From positions 124,001 through 188,000 of the forward strand of contig NZ_LZSC01000050.1 in the NCBI RefSeq assembly GCF_001665235.1: DNA of 64,000 nt, written 5' to 3'. Position numbers and translations under genes: made by a program. Source of the stretch: Mycobacterium sp. 1100029.7 (lineage in GTDB: Bacteria > Actinomycetota > Actinomycetes > Mycobacteriales > Mycobacteriaceae). Within the stretch, counting starts at the first letter, position 1, and the number at the start of each line of letters is the position of its first letter. Below the pieces are notes generated by a model. It did not search any database. It was not told the DNA's origin and saw only the letters and a list, made by a program, of their open reading frames with translations. Positions 11,168 to 20,231 of this stretch are shown here, one piece after another.

Positions 11168-12348
11168 CGGGTCCGCCCGTGTACGTAGTCCACGAGGTCG
11201 CTCAGCATGTCTCGGTGACGGCTGCGCGGAAACCAGTCCAGACCGCTCAGCGCGGAGGCCGCCTCCCGGGCATGTCGGGAAGCGACATCCTTGGCGTGCC
11301 TCAGCGAACCGATACGCTGCATCAGTTCGTACAGCCACCGAATCTCGTTCAGGGTCTTGGATTCCGAGGGTTGGTGTCCCTGCAGTCGAGTCGCGATTTC
11401 GGCCCGCCCCGACGCAGACAGTTGTCCGGAGGCGGTGAGGCGATCGAGCAGCTCGATCAACTCCAACTCGCCGTCGGGAGCGGGTCGGCGCTTGGCCAGA
11501 ATCGCCACTGCCCGCTCCTGTTCTTTCGGCTCCGCACAGCGCAAGGTGTGCAGCAGCATCAGCGTTCGTTTGCCCTCCCACAGATCCCCACCGATCTCCT
11601 TGCCGTACTCCTGCGGATCTGCTCGCAAGTTCAGCAGGTCGTCGGTGATCTGGAAGGCGGCGCCGAGGTGCCGGCCGAGAGACTCCAGCGACGTCATCCG
11701 CTCGGGTCCGGCGCCGGCCGCGATCGCGCCGGCCTGCAGTGGGGTGATGAACGTGTACCAACTGGTCTTGAGTTCGACCATCTTCAGGTAGTCGGCGTCG
11801 TTGAGACGCCAGGTGTTGGATCGCACCCAATCGAGTTCCAGCGCCTGCCCGTCGACGGTCATCCGGGTCATTTTGGCGATGGCCCGCAGGATGCGCAGCG
11901 CGGGCCCGAGCCCTACCCGCTCGACGTTGTCGAGCAGCGGTTGCAGCGAAAGCGACAGCATGGCGTCACCGACATTGACCGCGATCGGCACGCCATGGTC
12001 GATGTGTAACGTGGGTTTGCCGCGGCGCCACCAGGATTCGTCCTCGATGTCGTCGTGAATGAGAAACGCGTTGTGGTACAGCTCCAGCGTCGCCGCGGTC
12101 GGCAGTACTGCCTCGAGATGGCCGCCGAGTCCGAGGCACGTCGCGATGCTCAGCGCCGGCCGAAGCGCTTTCCCGCCGCGCGAAGGATACTCGAGGATCA
12201 GGTCGTAGAGACTGTTCGACCCGCGTTCGTCCGGACCGTACAGGCGCTCGATCTCGCCGTCGCACGCTTCCTTGCACAGGGCGAGGTAATCGTCGAGTGG
12301 GTTCGATGCGGGCGGGGCAGTGTGCGCCTCAGGAACGGTCGACGTCAT
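11164..12348 (-). CDS. Polyprenyl (geranylgeranyl-type) diphosphate synthase
   Basis: The 394-aa protein has both aspartate-rich motifs of trans-isoprenyl diphosphate synthases: DDIED (residues 99-103, in LIHDDIEDESWWRRGKPT) and DDLLN (236-240), plus GGKALRP near 58-64. These enzymes chain isopentenyl diphosphate onto allylic diphosphates with Mg2+. Product length cannot be fixed from sequence; GGPP-like is likely. The first 17 residues are a Pro/Ala/Thr-rich extension before the catalytic fold. It starts six bases after the encapsulin-like gene, so shell-like protein and synthase are neighbours in one transcript. It is a candidate cargo or partner of that shell. Confidence 0.9.
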   Translation of the reverse strand: MTSTVPEAHTAPPASNPLDDYLALCKEACDGEIERLYGPDERGSNSLYDLILEYPSRGGKALRPALSIATCLGLGGHLEAVLPTAATLELYHNAFLIHDDIEDESWWRRGKPTLHIDHGVPIAVNVGDAMLSLSLQPLLDNVERVGLGPALRILRAIAKMTRMTVDGQALELDWVRSNTWRLNDADYLKMVELKTSWYTFITPLQAGAIAAGAGPERMTSLESLGRHLGAAFQITDDLLNLRADPQEYGKEIGGDLWEGKRTLMLLHTLRCAEPKEQERAVAILAKRRPAPDGELELIELLDRLTASGQLSASGRAEIATRLQGHQPSESKTLNEIRWLYELMQRIGSLRHAKDVASRHAREAASALSGLDWFPRSRHRDMLSDLVDYVHGRTR

Positions 12349-12354
12349 ATCGGA

Positions 12355-13194
12355 TCACGGAAATACCACTGGCGTCCCGTAGAGCAAGACGAGCGGCGTC
12401 GGATCTTTGACGCGCAGAGCGAAGCGAATTCGGACGGACAGCTCGACTTGCGAGGCCACGGTCTCGCCTACCACCTCGAGGCTCGGAAGCACGCTGACGG
12501 CGATGTCGACCGGTTCCTCCCCGGGCGAGGCGTAACACGCGCCGCCGTGAGGGATCAGCTGGCGCCGGCCCACCATGACCATCACGGTTGGCGGTTTGAA
12601 GATCCCGGCGGCGGGGTTGCCGTTCTCATGGACCGCTTGAATATTGGGAAGGTCGTACAGGGACGTCCGGTCCAAGGAGTTGACATGCGCGGCGTCGAGT
12701 AGTTGATCGGTGACGGGATAGCCGGCGCTCAAGTCGCTGAGGTCCTTGAGTCCTTGGGTGTTCGTGATGAGACACGACGGTGCTCGATAACCGTGATCCT
12801 CGACATGGGCGCGCGCGTCGATGAGGGCATTGAGTAACGCAGCGGGCGGCAACGCATGGTAGGCGACCGGGTAGTTGGCGTATGCCCTGAAAAGCAGCGT
12901 CCATAGAACAGTCTGGTCGAACCTTTGGGCGAGTTGTGTTGTCGCGACGTTGACTTCGGTGACGAGTGAGTCGGGAGTGGGTGCGATTGTCTGGACCAGG
13001 GTGACCTGAAAATCTTCGTGTTGAAGATTGAGATTCAGGAATCCTGGTGCGTTGACGACGTCGTCGGGCACCCTGCTCTGGCCCGGATCGCCGGTGTCCC
13101 AGTGCGGAATCGCCTGCCAGGCAATGCTGCACTGTTCGAACGTCTCTTTGACCGCCTGGTTGGCCAAGGCCAACCGCTCCGCACTCAGGTACAT
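12355..13194 (-). CDS. Encapsulin-like (HK97-fold) shell protein candidate
   Basis: The 279-aa length matches encapsulin shells (about 260-310 aa). The pattern is collinear with family-1 encapsulins: an N-terminal amphipathic helix (residues 5-28), a central helix pair, the A-domain core SCLITNTQGLKDLSDLSAGYP (140-160, split here) like 'YTLVINTDRWINFL', a repeated VMVMVGRRQLIPHGG (204-218) like the 'KLILGQDLSIGY' strand, and the closing RFALRVKDPTPLVLL (257-271) like 'TFTFQVVNPEALILL'. No phage terminase, portal or protease is nearby. ATG 13194 has GAGGAG upstream. No cyclic-nucleotide domain is visible. The call is by eye; fold prediction would decide. Confidence 0.55.
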   Translation of the reverse strand: MYLSAERLALANQAVKETFEQCSIAWQAIPHWDTGDPGQSRVPDDVVNAPGFLNLNLQHEDFQVTLVQTIAPTPDSLVTEVNVATTQLAQRFDQTVLWTLLFRAYANYPVAYHALPPAALLNALIDARAHVEDHGYRAPSCLITNTQGLKDLSDLSAGYPVTDQLLDAAHVNSLDRTSLYDLPNIQAVHENGNPAAGIFKPPTVMVMVGRRQLIPHGGACYASPGEEPVDIAVSVLPSLEVVGETVASQVELSVRIRFALRVKDPTPLVLLYGTPVVFP

Positions 13195-13289
13195 GGCTGC
13201 CACTCCTCGACGGCCCCCGGTACAAATCATGAGACAAAATCGGCACACACGCAATGGATACGTCGAAGTTCCGAAAGTGGGGTAGCGCA

Positions 13290-16200
13290 TTACTTGTTCA
13301 GAAGCGCTACCTCCTGACCAGGGGTCATCTCGCCGCGCGCCATCGCGTCGCAGTGTGCGAGATGCAGCGGAGCGACGGGGTCGTCGGGCAGCAACTCGCG
13401 GCATCGTTGGAAAGCAGCCCGTGCTGCATCGACATCGCCCGCGTCGAACAACGCGAAAGCCTGGTCGAATACGGGCTGCGCCGCTCGCTTGGCCTCGCGA
13501 AGTGAGTCCGAATCCTCGTCGTAGACTTCATAAATCGTCACCGGGCGGCGTCGGTTGACTACCATGACGCGCTCCATGCGGCGAACGTCGAACTGTTCCG
13601 ACGCGGGAAGCCTCCGATACGTCCGATCGGAGATCAGCAACGCAGACCCGTAGCGCTTGTTGGTGCTCTCGATGCGCGCGGCCAAGTTCACCGCGTCCCC
13701 GATGATGGTGAGCACCATGCGGTTTACCCCGCCGACAAGCCCGACTCCCACCGCGCCGGTGTTGATGCCGATGCCCGCCCGCAACTCCTCGGAACCCAGC
13801 GCACGGCGCTCCTGGTTGTGCTCCTGCAATGAGCGCAGCATGCCGAGTCCCGCCCGGATGGCGTCGGGTTCGGACTCGAAGACCGCGACGATCTCGTCTC
13901 CGCGTACGTCCTGAATCATGCCGTGGTAGCTGATGATTGGCAGCTCGACCGCGCGCAGAAACCCCATTGCCAGGTTGCCCGCCTCAGCGACGTTCATGTC
14001 TTCGATCATGGTCGTGTAGCCGCGAATGTCGCTGATGAGCACCGTCATTTCGCGCTCCACCCGATAGCCGCTGCGAACCCGGCGGAGGTCGTCGATGTCG
14101 AGGATGCGCAGCAGTTCGTTAGGTACGAATCTCGATTGGACATCGATCAGGGACTGCCGGTATTCGTCGGCGGCGCGTAGTCGCGCCTCGAGTTGGAAGT
14201 TCCACAGGGGAGCGGCCGCTTGGGCGCACAGGAAGGCGACGGCCTGCTCGTGCTCATTGCCGAAGGTCTGGGCGGGCTCATCCTGCTCGGCGTAGATCAC
14301 ACCGATTACTCTGTCCTGCAACGTAATCGGAACGACGAGTTTGGGCGGCGCCGCTGCCTCATGGTTGGTGGTCACGATCAGCGGGGAGCCGGTGTCCAGC
14401 ACGCGGCGCACGATGTGCGCGTCATAGGGCACCTCGGTCCACGGCCCGTCCACTATCGATATGGTGCCGTGGTCATTGATGGCGCGAACCGACAGATTCG
14501 CCGCGTCGCCGGTAAGGAACAGCACGCGTCCCGCACCGGTCGTGTCCGCGACCGAGCCCAGGACGATGTTGGCCAAGGCGTCCGCGGTCCGCGCGCCCGA
14601 CAATTCGCGCAGTAGCTGATGCGCGCCGACCGGGTCGATACCGGCCGATCCGGTCTGGACGAGATCGCGTCGAAGCAGCCAGGGGTGTTCTCGTGCGAGC
14701 CAGTCCGTGCGCACCGCGTATCCCAGATTCAGCCAGCGCTGGTACGCCGAGCGCAGCATGTGTTCGCGCAGCGTCGCGCGCCCGGTGTCCTCGTAAAGAG
14801 CCGCGGCCTCCTCGTGAGCGCACGCACTGATCGTGGGGAGCTGATTCTCCTCGGCCAGCTCGATCGCTCGGTGCAGGTGGGTTTCCGCCTTCGCATAGTG
14901 TCGGCGGGCACGCGCCCACGCGCCCTGGACCAGGGCATACGGGGCCGCGTAGTTCTCTGGCGCGCCCGCCGCCCACTTGCGGTGCAAGGCCAGGGTCTGG
15001 CGCACGAAGCGGGCGGTCGAGCGATCCAGTGGCGCGCACCGAATCATGCTCAGGGCGCCGATCAGGTAGATGAGTTGGGAGATCGCGGAACCCACCATGC
15101 CGCCGATGTGCTCGATCGACTCCGGCGTCGCGGCGACCGCGCCCGCATAGTCGCCGCACCAGAAATGCAGAGCCTGTTGCCTGGCCGCGGCCGCGCTCAG
15201 GGCTACCTCGTCGCCCTCCCGGCGGGCTGCCGGCAGCACCTCTCGGTCGTCGTAGCCGCTCTCGCCGGCGACTAGGAGCGGATCGGCGCTGCGGCCCATC
15301 AGGTTGAGGCAATACTGATGCGTACCTTGGCAAAGCGCGCTGGGCACCGGCTGGGAACGGATGTGGGGGATCAGCGAGCTGGCGAGCGCGTCGATCTCCG
15401 CGAGCGGACGACCGACCCAGAAAGACTGCGCGAGCAGGCATGCCAGCAAAAATCCGGCATATTCCTGGTCGCCCTGGTCGAGCGCCTCCTCGACCGCGTC
15501 CCGAAGTTCGCCTAAGCCGTCGCGGAGCGGGTGGCGCCAGTGGCGGATGAAGTTCAGATGCGTGAACACCGTCTGCGGCCGGGCCTCGCGGAACTCCGGG
15601 CGCTCGGCGAGCAGCATCGCCACCTCACCGAAGCGCTGGCCGCCCGCGTGATCCCCGAGCACGACACGGATCACCCCGTAGCCGCCGATGACCAGCGGCG
15701 AGTACGGCGTGTGGCCGTGAGTCAGCGTGAGATCGAGCTGCCTGCGCACGAACAACGGCATCAGGTTGGGCCGGACGAGATACGACATGTTGCGCAGTTC
15801 GAGAAGAATGCGGTGGATTTCGATGACCCGCTGGTCCTCGCAGTGCGGTAGCCGCAGCAGCTGCTCGGTGCTCCAGCGGCGGGTCGTCATCATCATCCGG
15901 ACGACCGCGGTACCCATCCGCGGCTTGCCCGCGTCGCTCGGCACACGTTCACCGAGTTCTTCGAGTGCGACCAGCCCGATCTCGAGGGCTTCCTGCAGAC
16001 GGTTCTCGGTGACCCGGCCCTTCATCCGCAGGTACGCGATTCGCGCGCGGTCCGCAGGCTCGCGCAGATGCGGCTCGCCCTCGTCGAGCAGTGCATTGAG
16101 TGCCGGCACATCACCGACCAGCAATGCCGCGTCGGCGGCGTCGAGCTGCAGCTCGCGCGTCAGCGCGAAGTGCGTGGCCCAGCGGGGCTCGCCCAGGAGT

Positions 16201-17600
16201 TCCAGCGCGTCGCGGCAATACCCGAACGCCAACGGGAACGAGGCCTGGGCCCGGGCCTTGCGTGCCGCCCGGCGCACGACGTCGACGAACATCGTGCGTT
16301 CGCCGTCGTCGGCCAGCCCGAGGCCGCCGATACCGATGTGGCGTGCGGCCTCGAACAGCCGATCGTCGCCAAGCCCGACGAGTCGTCGCCCCATGCGCAG
16401 GTGAACAGCCCGCATGTCGTCGGTCGCCAGGCCGGCACGCGCCGCCTCGGCCACCCGGTCGTGGCTGAACCGGTAACGCGCATCGCGGCTGATCGCGTTG
16501 GTGATGCGCTGGCCGCCGGCGTCGAGGGCTTCGAGCAGCCGAAGCTCGAGGCACGCCCAGAGCGCATGAGCGACGACTTCGGGGGAGTGCGCCGCGGCTG
16601 CCGTGGCGTCGTCGAGGTCGAACTCGCCGCCGATGCACGACAGGGAGCCCAACACCTCCCGATCGATCGGGCGGAGCTGGTCGAGATAGCGGCCGAGGAA
16701 CTCGGCGGCCGTGGCGGAGACCTCGATCGAGGTGAGCACGCGCAGATCCCAGGTCGGATGGCCGGCAGGGCCCACCGGGATCAGCGCGCCTTCGCGTTGC
16801 GCGCGGTACAGCAACTGGCGGACCTGCAGCGGATTTCCCCCGGTCCGGTGGTGGAACTCCGCGGCCACGTCGCCCAGTTCGACGCTCGGGCCGCACACGT
16901 CGGAGAGCAGCGCTTCGACGTCCTCGGTAGCCAGCGGCCCGAGCTCGATGGTGTGCAGGTTTTCCGATTTGATGCCCGCCGCGTCGGCGTCGAACCCGGC
17001 GCGGTGTCCGCCCACCACCAGGACGTTGCGCAACGACACCGTCAGCAGTTCGGACAACAGCAGCAGGGTGTCTCGGTCGGCCCATTGCAGGTCGTCGACC
17101 GCCAGCACGACCGGCCGGTAGGACGCCGTCGCCGATACCAGCCGGATCGCGGCGCGGTGCAGGCGACGGCGAGCATCCGCTGCGTCGAGGTCAGCGTCAT
17201 CCGACGATTCCCGCAACACCGTCGCCAGTTCCGGGACGAGCTCGACGAGCACACCGGCAAACCCCGACATTTCATCGACGAGTTCGGCGCGCCAACGATC
17301 GCGCTCGGCCGGGCCGGTCGCCTCCATGGTGCGGACGATGGCGCTTAATGCGTCGGCCAACGCCGCGTACGGGGCTGGTGCGCCGTCCCGGCATCGTCCG
17401 TAGGCGAATACGCAGTTGCGACGGGAGACCTCGACGCCGAAGGCCTGGATCAGTGTCGACTTGCCCACGCCGGGAACCCCGCTGAGCAAGACACAGTTAC
17501 CGCTGACCCGTTCGGCTGTTGCCACCGCGCTGCGCAGCTCGGTGAGCTCCTGGCGTCGGTTGGCCACCCGGCCGTCGAGGTCGAGCACCGGAGTGGTCAC
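13290..17600 (-). CDS. AAA-ATPase / GAF / class III nucleotide cyclase multidomain regulator
   Basis: The protein has 1436 aa from a GTG at 17600. Domains in order: an NB-ARC/LuxR-type AAA ATPase with Walker A GVPGVGKS (41-48) and Walker B VVLAVDDLQWAD near 160; a long TPR-like helical region (about 350-980); a GAF-like sensor (about 995-1150); and a class III cyclase (about 1180-1370) with metal sites in SDIRGYT and RGDEIVAVF and transition-state residues in DAVNLAAR. The purine-selecting lysine four residues before the second metal Asp is replaced by Asp, so activity or specificity may be unusual. GTG is chosen because it overlaps the stop of a 25-aa leader gene (GTGA). It sits 95 bases upstream of the encapsulin-like gene. 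Confidence 0.85.
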   Translation of the reverse strand: MTTPVLDLDGRVANRRQELTELRSAVATAERVSGNCVLLSGVPGVGKSTLIQAFGVEVSRRNCVFAYGRCRDGAPAPYAALADALSAIVRTMEATGPAERDRWRAELVDEMSGFAGVLVELVPELATVLRESSDDADLDAADARRRLHRAAIRLVSATASYRPVVLAVDDLQWADRDTLLLLSELLTVSLRNVLVVGGHRAGFDADAAGIKSENLHTIELGPLATEDVEALLSDVCGPSVELGDVAAEFHHRTGGNPLQVRQLLYRAQREGALIPVGPAGHPTWDLRVLTSIEVSATAAEFLGRYLDQLRPIDREVLGSLSCIGGEFDLDDATAAAAHSPEVVAHALWACLELRLLEALDAGGQRITNAISRDARYRFSHDRVAEAARAGLATDDMRAVHLRMGRRLVGLGDDRLFEAARHIGIGGLGLADDGERTMFVDVVRRAARKARAQASFPLAFGYCRDALELLGEPRWATHFALTRELQLDAADAALLVGDVPALNALLDEGEPHLREPADRARIAYLRMKGRVTENRLQEALEIGLVALEELGERVPSDAGKPRMGTAVVRMMMTTRRWSTEQLLRLPHCEDQRVIEIHRILLELRNMSYLVRPNLMPLFVRRQLDLTLTHGHTPYSPLVIGGYGVIRVVLGDHAGGQRFGEVAMLLAERPEFREARPQTVFTHLNFIRHWRHPLRDGLGELRDAVEEALDQGDQEYAGFLLACLLAQSFWVGRPLAEIDALASSLIPHIRSQPVPSALCQGTHQYCLNLMGRSADPLLVAGESGYDDREVLPAARREGDEVALSAAAARQQALHFWCGDYAGAVAATPESIEHIGGMVGSAISQLIYLIGALSMIRCAPLDRSTARFVRQTLALHRKWAAGAPENYAAPYALVQGAWARARRHYAKAETHLHRAIELAEENQLPTISACAHEEAAALYEDTGRATLREHMLRSAYQRWLNLGYAVRTDWLAREHPWLLRRDLVQTGSAGIDPVGAHQLLRELSGARTADALANIVLGSVADTTGAGRVLFLTGDAANLSVRAINDHGTISIVDGPWTEVPYDAHIVRRVLDTGSPLIVTTNHEAAAPPKLVVPITLQDRVIGVIYAEQDEPAQTFGNEHEQAVAFLCAQAAAPLWNFQLEARLRAADEYRQSLIDVQSRFVPNELLRILDIDDLRRVRSGYRVEREMTVLISDIRGYTTMIEDMNVAEAGNLAMGFLRAVELPIISYHGMIQDVRGDEIVAVFESEPDAIRAGLGMLRSLQEHNQERRALGSEELRAGIGINTGAVGVGLVGGVNRMVLTIIGDAVNLAARIESTNKRYGSALLISDRTYRRLPASEQFDVRRMERVMVVNRRRPVTIYEVYDEDSDSLREAKRAAQPVFDQAFALFDAGDVDAARAAFQRCRELLPDDPVAPLHLAHCDAMARGEMTPGQEVALLNK

Positions 17601-17674
17601 AGCGCAGGGCGGTCCGTCACGGGCGCCGTCTGCGGTCCGTTGGTGTACTGGGGACGGTTGAAGCGCATGCGCAT
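17597..17674 (-). CDS. 25-residue peptide coupled to the cyclase gene
   Basis: A strong ribosome site GGAGGGG lies six bases before an ATG at 17674 that opens 25 codons (start MRMRFNRPQYTNG, end TDRPAL) and stops in a GTGA overlap with the cyclase GTG. Spacing and overlap argue that it is translated. It could be a leader that controls cyclase translation by coupling, or a small functional peptide. The sequence is not recognised. Confidence 0.5.
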   Translation of the reverse strand: MRMRFNRPQYTNGPQTAPVTDRPAL

Positions 17675-17826
17675 GGCGTTCCCCTCCACGGGAAATGTCC
17701 ACCCACCGTGGTGACGGCCCCCCCGCTGCGGGCTGTGCAGATCCGTTTGGCGGGTAGTGCAGAGCAGCATAGCCCAAATGCCCGCCACAGGCCCAGATTT
17801 AAGGGCCGGTACCAAGGCTCACCGGA
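17675..17826. other. Gap between the accessory operon and the thioesterase gene
   Basis: This 152-bp stretch precedes the leftward operon and should hold its promoter; it includes a C/G-run rich area near 17715-17730. I could not identify a confident -35/-10 pair or operator. Confidence 0.3.
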
Positions 17827-18660
17827 CTAGCCGTGGGTCGGCTTGAACGCGTCGGCGGGCTGGGCCACCGCGAGCGCGGAGCCGGTACCGAGGGGTCCGT
17901 GGCGGTCGAAAAAGGTCGCCGCGCCGGTGGCCACACCCGCGGTGCCGTAATGGCTCTGGGCGGCCAGCCCGATGAATTCGCCGTCGGGTAATCGGCTCGC
18001 GGTGACGGTGTAATCGGCGTTGATGTAGCGCAATCCGCCTGTGCCCCAGTGGGTGAGCGAACTCGTGATGTCGCCGACGAACGCCAGCCGGGCAAACGGC
18101 GTCAGGGGGTGGCCGTGCACCATCGGACGAAACACCCGCGCCCACGCGAACTTCTGCGCATGGGACTGCTCCCATTCGCCGGCGGCGATGCCGGGGCTGC
18201 CTTCGAGCGTGGCGCCGTAACCCCAGATATGAAACGGCATGTCGGTCGGAAAGCCGTCGTGCACAGGCGGCAGCGGCGGCATCTGGACGGGAAACGACCA
18301 CACCTGGCCTTCGGGGTGATCGCCGCGGCGCAGGAACAGTGCACTGGCTCGCGCGACGACCGTGTCACGCTGGATGAGGGTGGCGTCGACCAGCCTGATC
18401 CGCCGGCCTTCCCGCTGCACCGAGGTGTCGATCTGCACCGGCAGCAGCAGCACGGGTCGTAGTAAATCGACTGTCAGTCGGGCGGGCTGGAAATCGGGGT
18501 CGAAGCCCGATTGTTCTATGCCCCAACCCAACAGGCCGCCGACGATCTGTCCGCCCATGGCCGCGCCCCAGGGGCCCCGCGTCATCGGGCCCGGAACATA
18601 GGAGTCGCCGTCGACAGTGAAGAACGCCTCGGGCATGATGGCGGAATCTTCGATCGTCAC
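17827..18660 (-). CDS. Acyl-CoA thioesterase family protein (double hotdog type)
   Basis: The protein (277 aa from GTG 18660; 269 aa from ATG 18636) shows the TesB-like pattern: FFTVDGDSYVPGPMTRGPWG at the N-terminus, MGGQIVGGLLGWGIEQ, then RLTVDLLRPV, and a second half with FVGDITSSLTHWG and LRYINADYTVTASRLPDGEF. These match two hotdog domains that hydrolyse or bind acyl-CoA. It diverges from an acyl-CoA ligase gene, 38 bases apart, so the two probably share a regulatory region. The GTG start would suit a leaderless transcript; the ATG is the alternative. Confidence 0.7.
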   Translation of the reverse strand: MTIEDSAIMPEAFFTVDGDSYVPGPMTRGPWGAAMGGQIVGGLLGWGIEQSGFDPDFQPARLTVDLLRPVLLLPVQIDTSVQREGRRIRLVDATLIQRDTVVARASALFLRRGDHPEGQVWSFPVQMPPLPPVHDGFPTDMPFHIWGYGATLEGSPGIAAGEWEQSHAQKFAWARVFRPMVHGHPLTPFARLAFVGDITSSLTHWGTGGLRYINADYTVTASRLPDGEFIGLAAQSHYGTAGVATGAATFFDRHGPLGTGSALAVAQPADAFKPTHG

Positions 18661-18698
18661 CGCTATCACGATAGGACACCGGATAGTAAGGACCGGCC

Positions 18699-20231
18699 AT
18701 GCCTCCAGTGATCGACATTCCTCGCGACCACAACCCGTTCTCGACGGCGGGCGTGTCCCGCGACCGTGACGGCATCCCGCGCTACGACGACGTGCCGGCC
18801 ACCCTGCTGGACATGCTGGCCGAGCAGGTCGACCGGCGTCCGGACAGCGAGGCGGTGGTCGAAGTCGGCGGCGGCCGGTTGAGCTACCGGCAATTGTGGG
18901 ACCGTGCCGCGCGCGTCGCGGGTGGGTTGCGCGCGACCGGGGTGCAGGCCGGCGATCGGGTGGCGGTGCGTTATCCCGCAGGAATCGATTGGGTGCTGGC
19001 ATTTTGGGGCACGGTGATGGCCGGTGGCGTTGCGGTCGCGGTCAACACCCGCTCGGCGCAACCCGAGATCGAATTCGTGCTGTCGGATGCCGGCGCGCGG
19101 GTGGATCTGGCCGCGGATACGCCGCTGCCCGACGGGCAGCCCTACGTGGCCGAGGGACTTTCGCGTGCGGACGTCGCCGCGTTGTTCTACACCTCGGGGA
19201 CGACGGGGCATCCGAAGGGGGTGCCGACCACGCACGAGGCATTCGTGACCAACACCGAGAATTCGATTCGCTGCGTGGGATTTCCGACCGATCGCGGCGA
19301 GGAACTGCGCACCCTGATTTCGGTGCCGCTGTTCCACGTGACCGGTTGCAACTCACAGCTTTTGGCGGCCGTTCGGCTCGGGGGAACGTCGGTGATCATG
19401 CCGGTGCTCAACCTCGATGAGCTGATTGCCACGCTGACGGCCGAACGCATCTCGCTGATGGTCACGGTACCCGCGATCTATGCGTTACTGCTGCGGCACA
19501 AGGAATTTGGCAACACCGATTTGTCCGGCATCCGGTGGGCAGGGTACGGCGGCGCGCCCATCGCGCCGTCGCTGGTGCGCGCGGTCAAGGACGCCTTTCC
19601 GCGGGCCACGGTGTTCAACGGCTACGGCATGACCGAGTCTGCCTCGCTGATGACCGTGTTGCCGGACCGAGACGCGATCGAACACTCCGACTCGGTGGGC
19701 TATGCGGTCCCCTCGGTGGACCTCGGCCTGATTCCCAACGGCGACGACCCCGCAATCGGTGAACTGGTCGCGCGCGGAGCCAATCTGACTGCAGGCTACT
19801 GGAACCGACCGCACGCCACCGAGGCCACGATCATCGACGGCTGGCTGCACACCGGTGACGTGGTGCGCGTGGACGAGGCGGGTCGGGTGCACCTCGTCGA
19901 CCGGCTCAAGGACATCATCAATCGGGGTGGGGAGAACGTGTCCAGCGTCGAGGTCGAGGCGGTGTTGCTGGGCGCACCGACCGTGGCGGACGCCTGCGTG
20001 CTGGCCGTTCCCGACGAGGTCATGGGCGAAAAAGTCGGCGCCGTGTTGTTCGGTGGCGAAACTCAGATCGACGTCGCGGCCGTCCTCGAGCACTGCCGCG
20101 GTCAGCTCGCCGACTTCAAGGTGCCCCAGTACGTCACGGTGGCATCAGAAGCGTTGCCGCGCAACGCCGGCGGCAAGTTGTTGAAAGCCCGGCTGCGCGA
20201 ACAAGTGCAGTGGGGTGATCCGCTGCGATGA
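18699..20231 (+). CDS. Acyl-CoA ligase, adenylate-forming (FadD-like)
   Basis: The 510-aa enzyme has the AMP-binding P-loop FYTSGTTGHPKGVP (about residues 165-178), YGMTESAS (about 308-315), the GDVV hinge area with RLKDIINRGGENVSS (about 405-419), and the C-terminal catalytic lysine in PRNAGGKLLK. It activates a carboxylic acid as the acyl-adenylate and transfers it to CoA. The chain length is not readable. Its stop overlaps the ATG of the single-chain carboxylase (ATGA), so the acyl-CoA made here is a natural substrate for that enzyme. Confidence 0.9.
   Translation: MPPVIDIPRDHNPFSTAGVSRDRDGIPRYDDVPATLLDMLAEQVDRRPDSEAVVEVGGGRLSYRQLWDRAARVAGGLRATGVQAGDRVAVRYPAGIDWVLAFWGTVMAGGVAVAVNTRSAQPEIEFVLSDAGARVDLAADTPLPDGQPYVAEGLSRADVAALFYTSGTTGHPKGVPTTHEAFVTNTENSIRCVGFPTDRGEELRTLISVPLFHVTGCNSQLLAAVRLGGTSVIMPVLNLDELIATLTAERISLMVTVPAIYALLLRHKEFGNTDLSGIRWAGYGGAPIAPSLVRAVKDAFPRATVFNGYGMTESASLMTVLPDRDAIEHSDSVGYAVPSVDLGLIPNGDDPAIGELVARGANLTAGYWNRPHATEATIIDGWLHTGDVVRVDEAGRVHLVDRLKDIINRGGENVSSVEVEAVLLGAPTVADACVLAVPDEVMGEKVGAVLFGGETQIDVAAVLEHCRGQLADFKVPQYVTVASEALPRNAGGKLLKARLREQVQWGDPLR

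Noticed and set aside
12355..13194. Prophage origin of the HK97-like protein
   Set aside because: No terminase, portal, protease, tail or integrase gene is near; neighbours are metabolic and translationally coupled.
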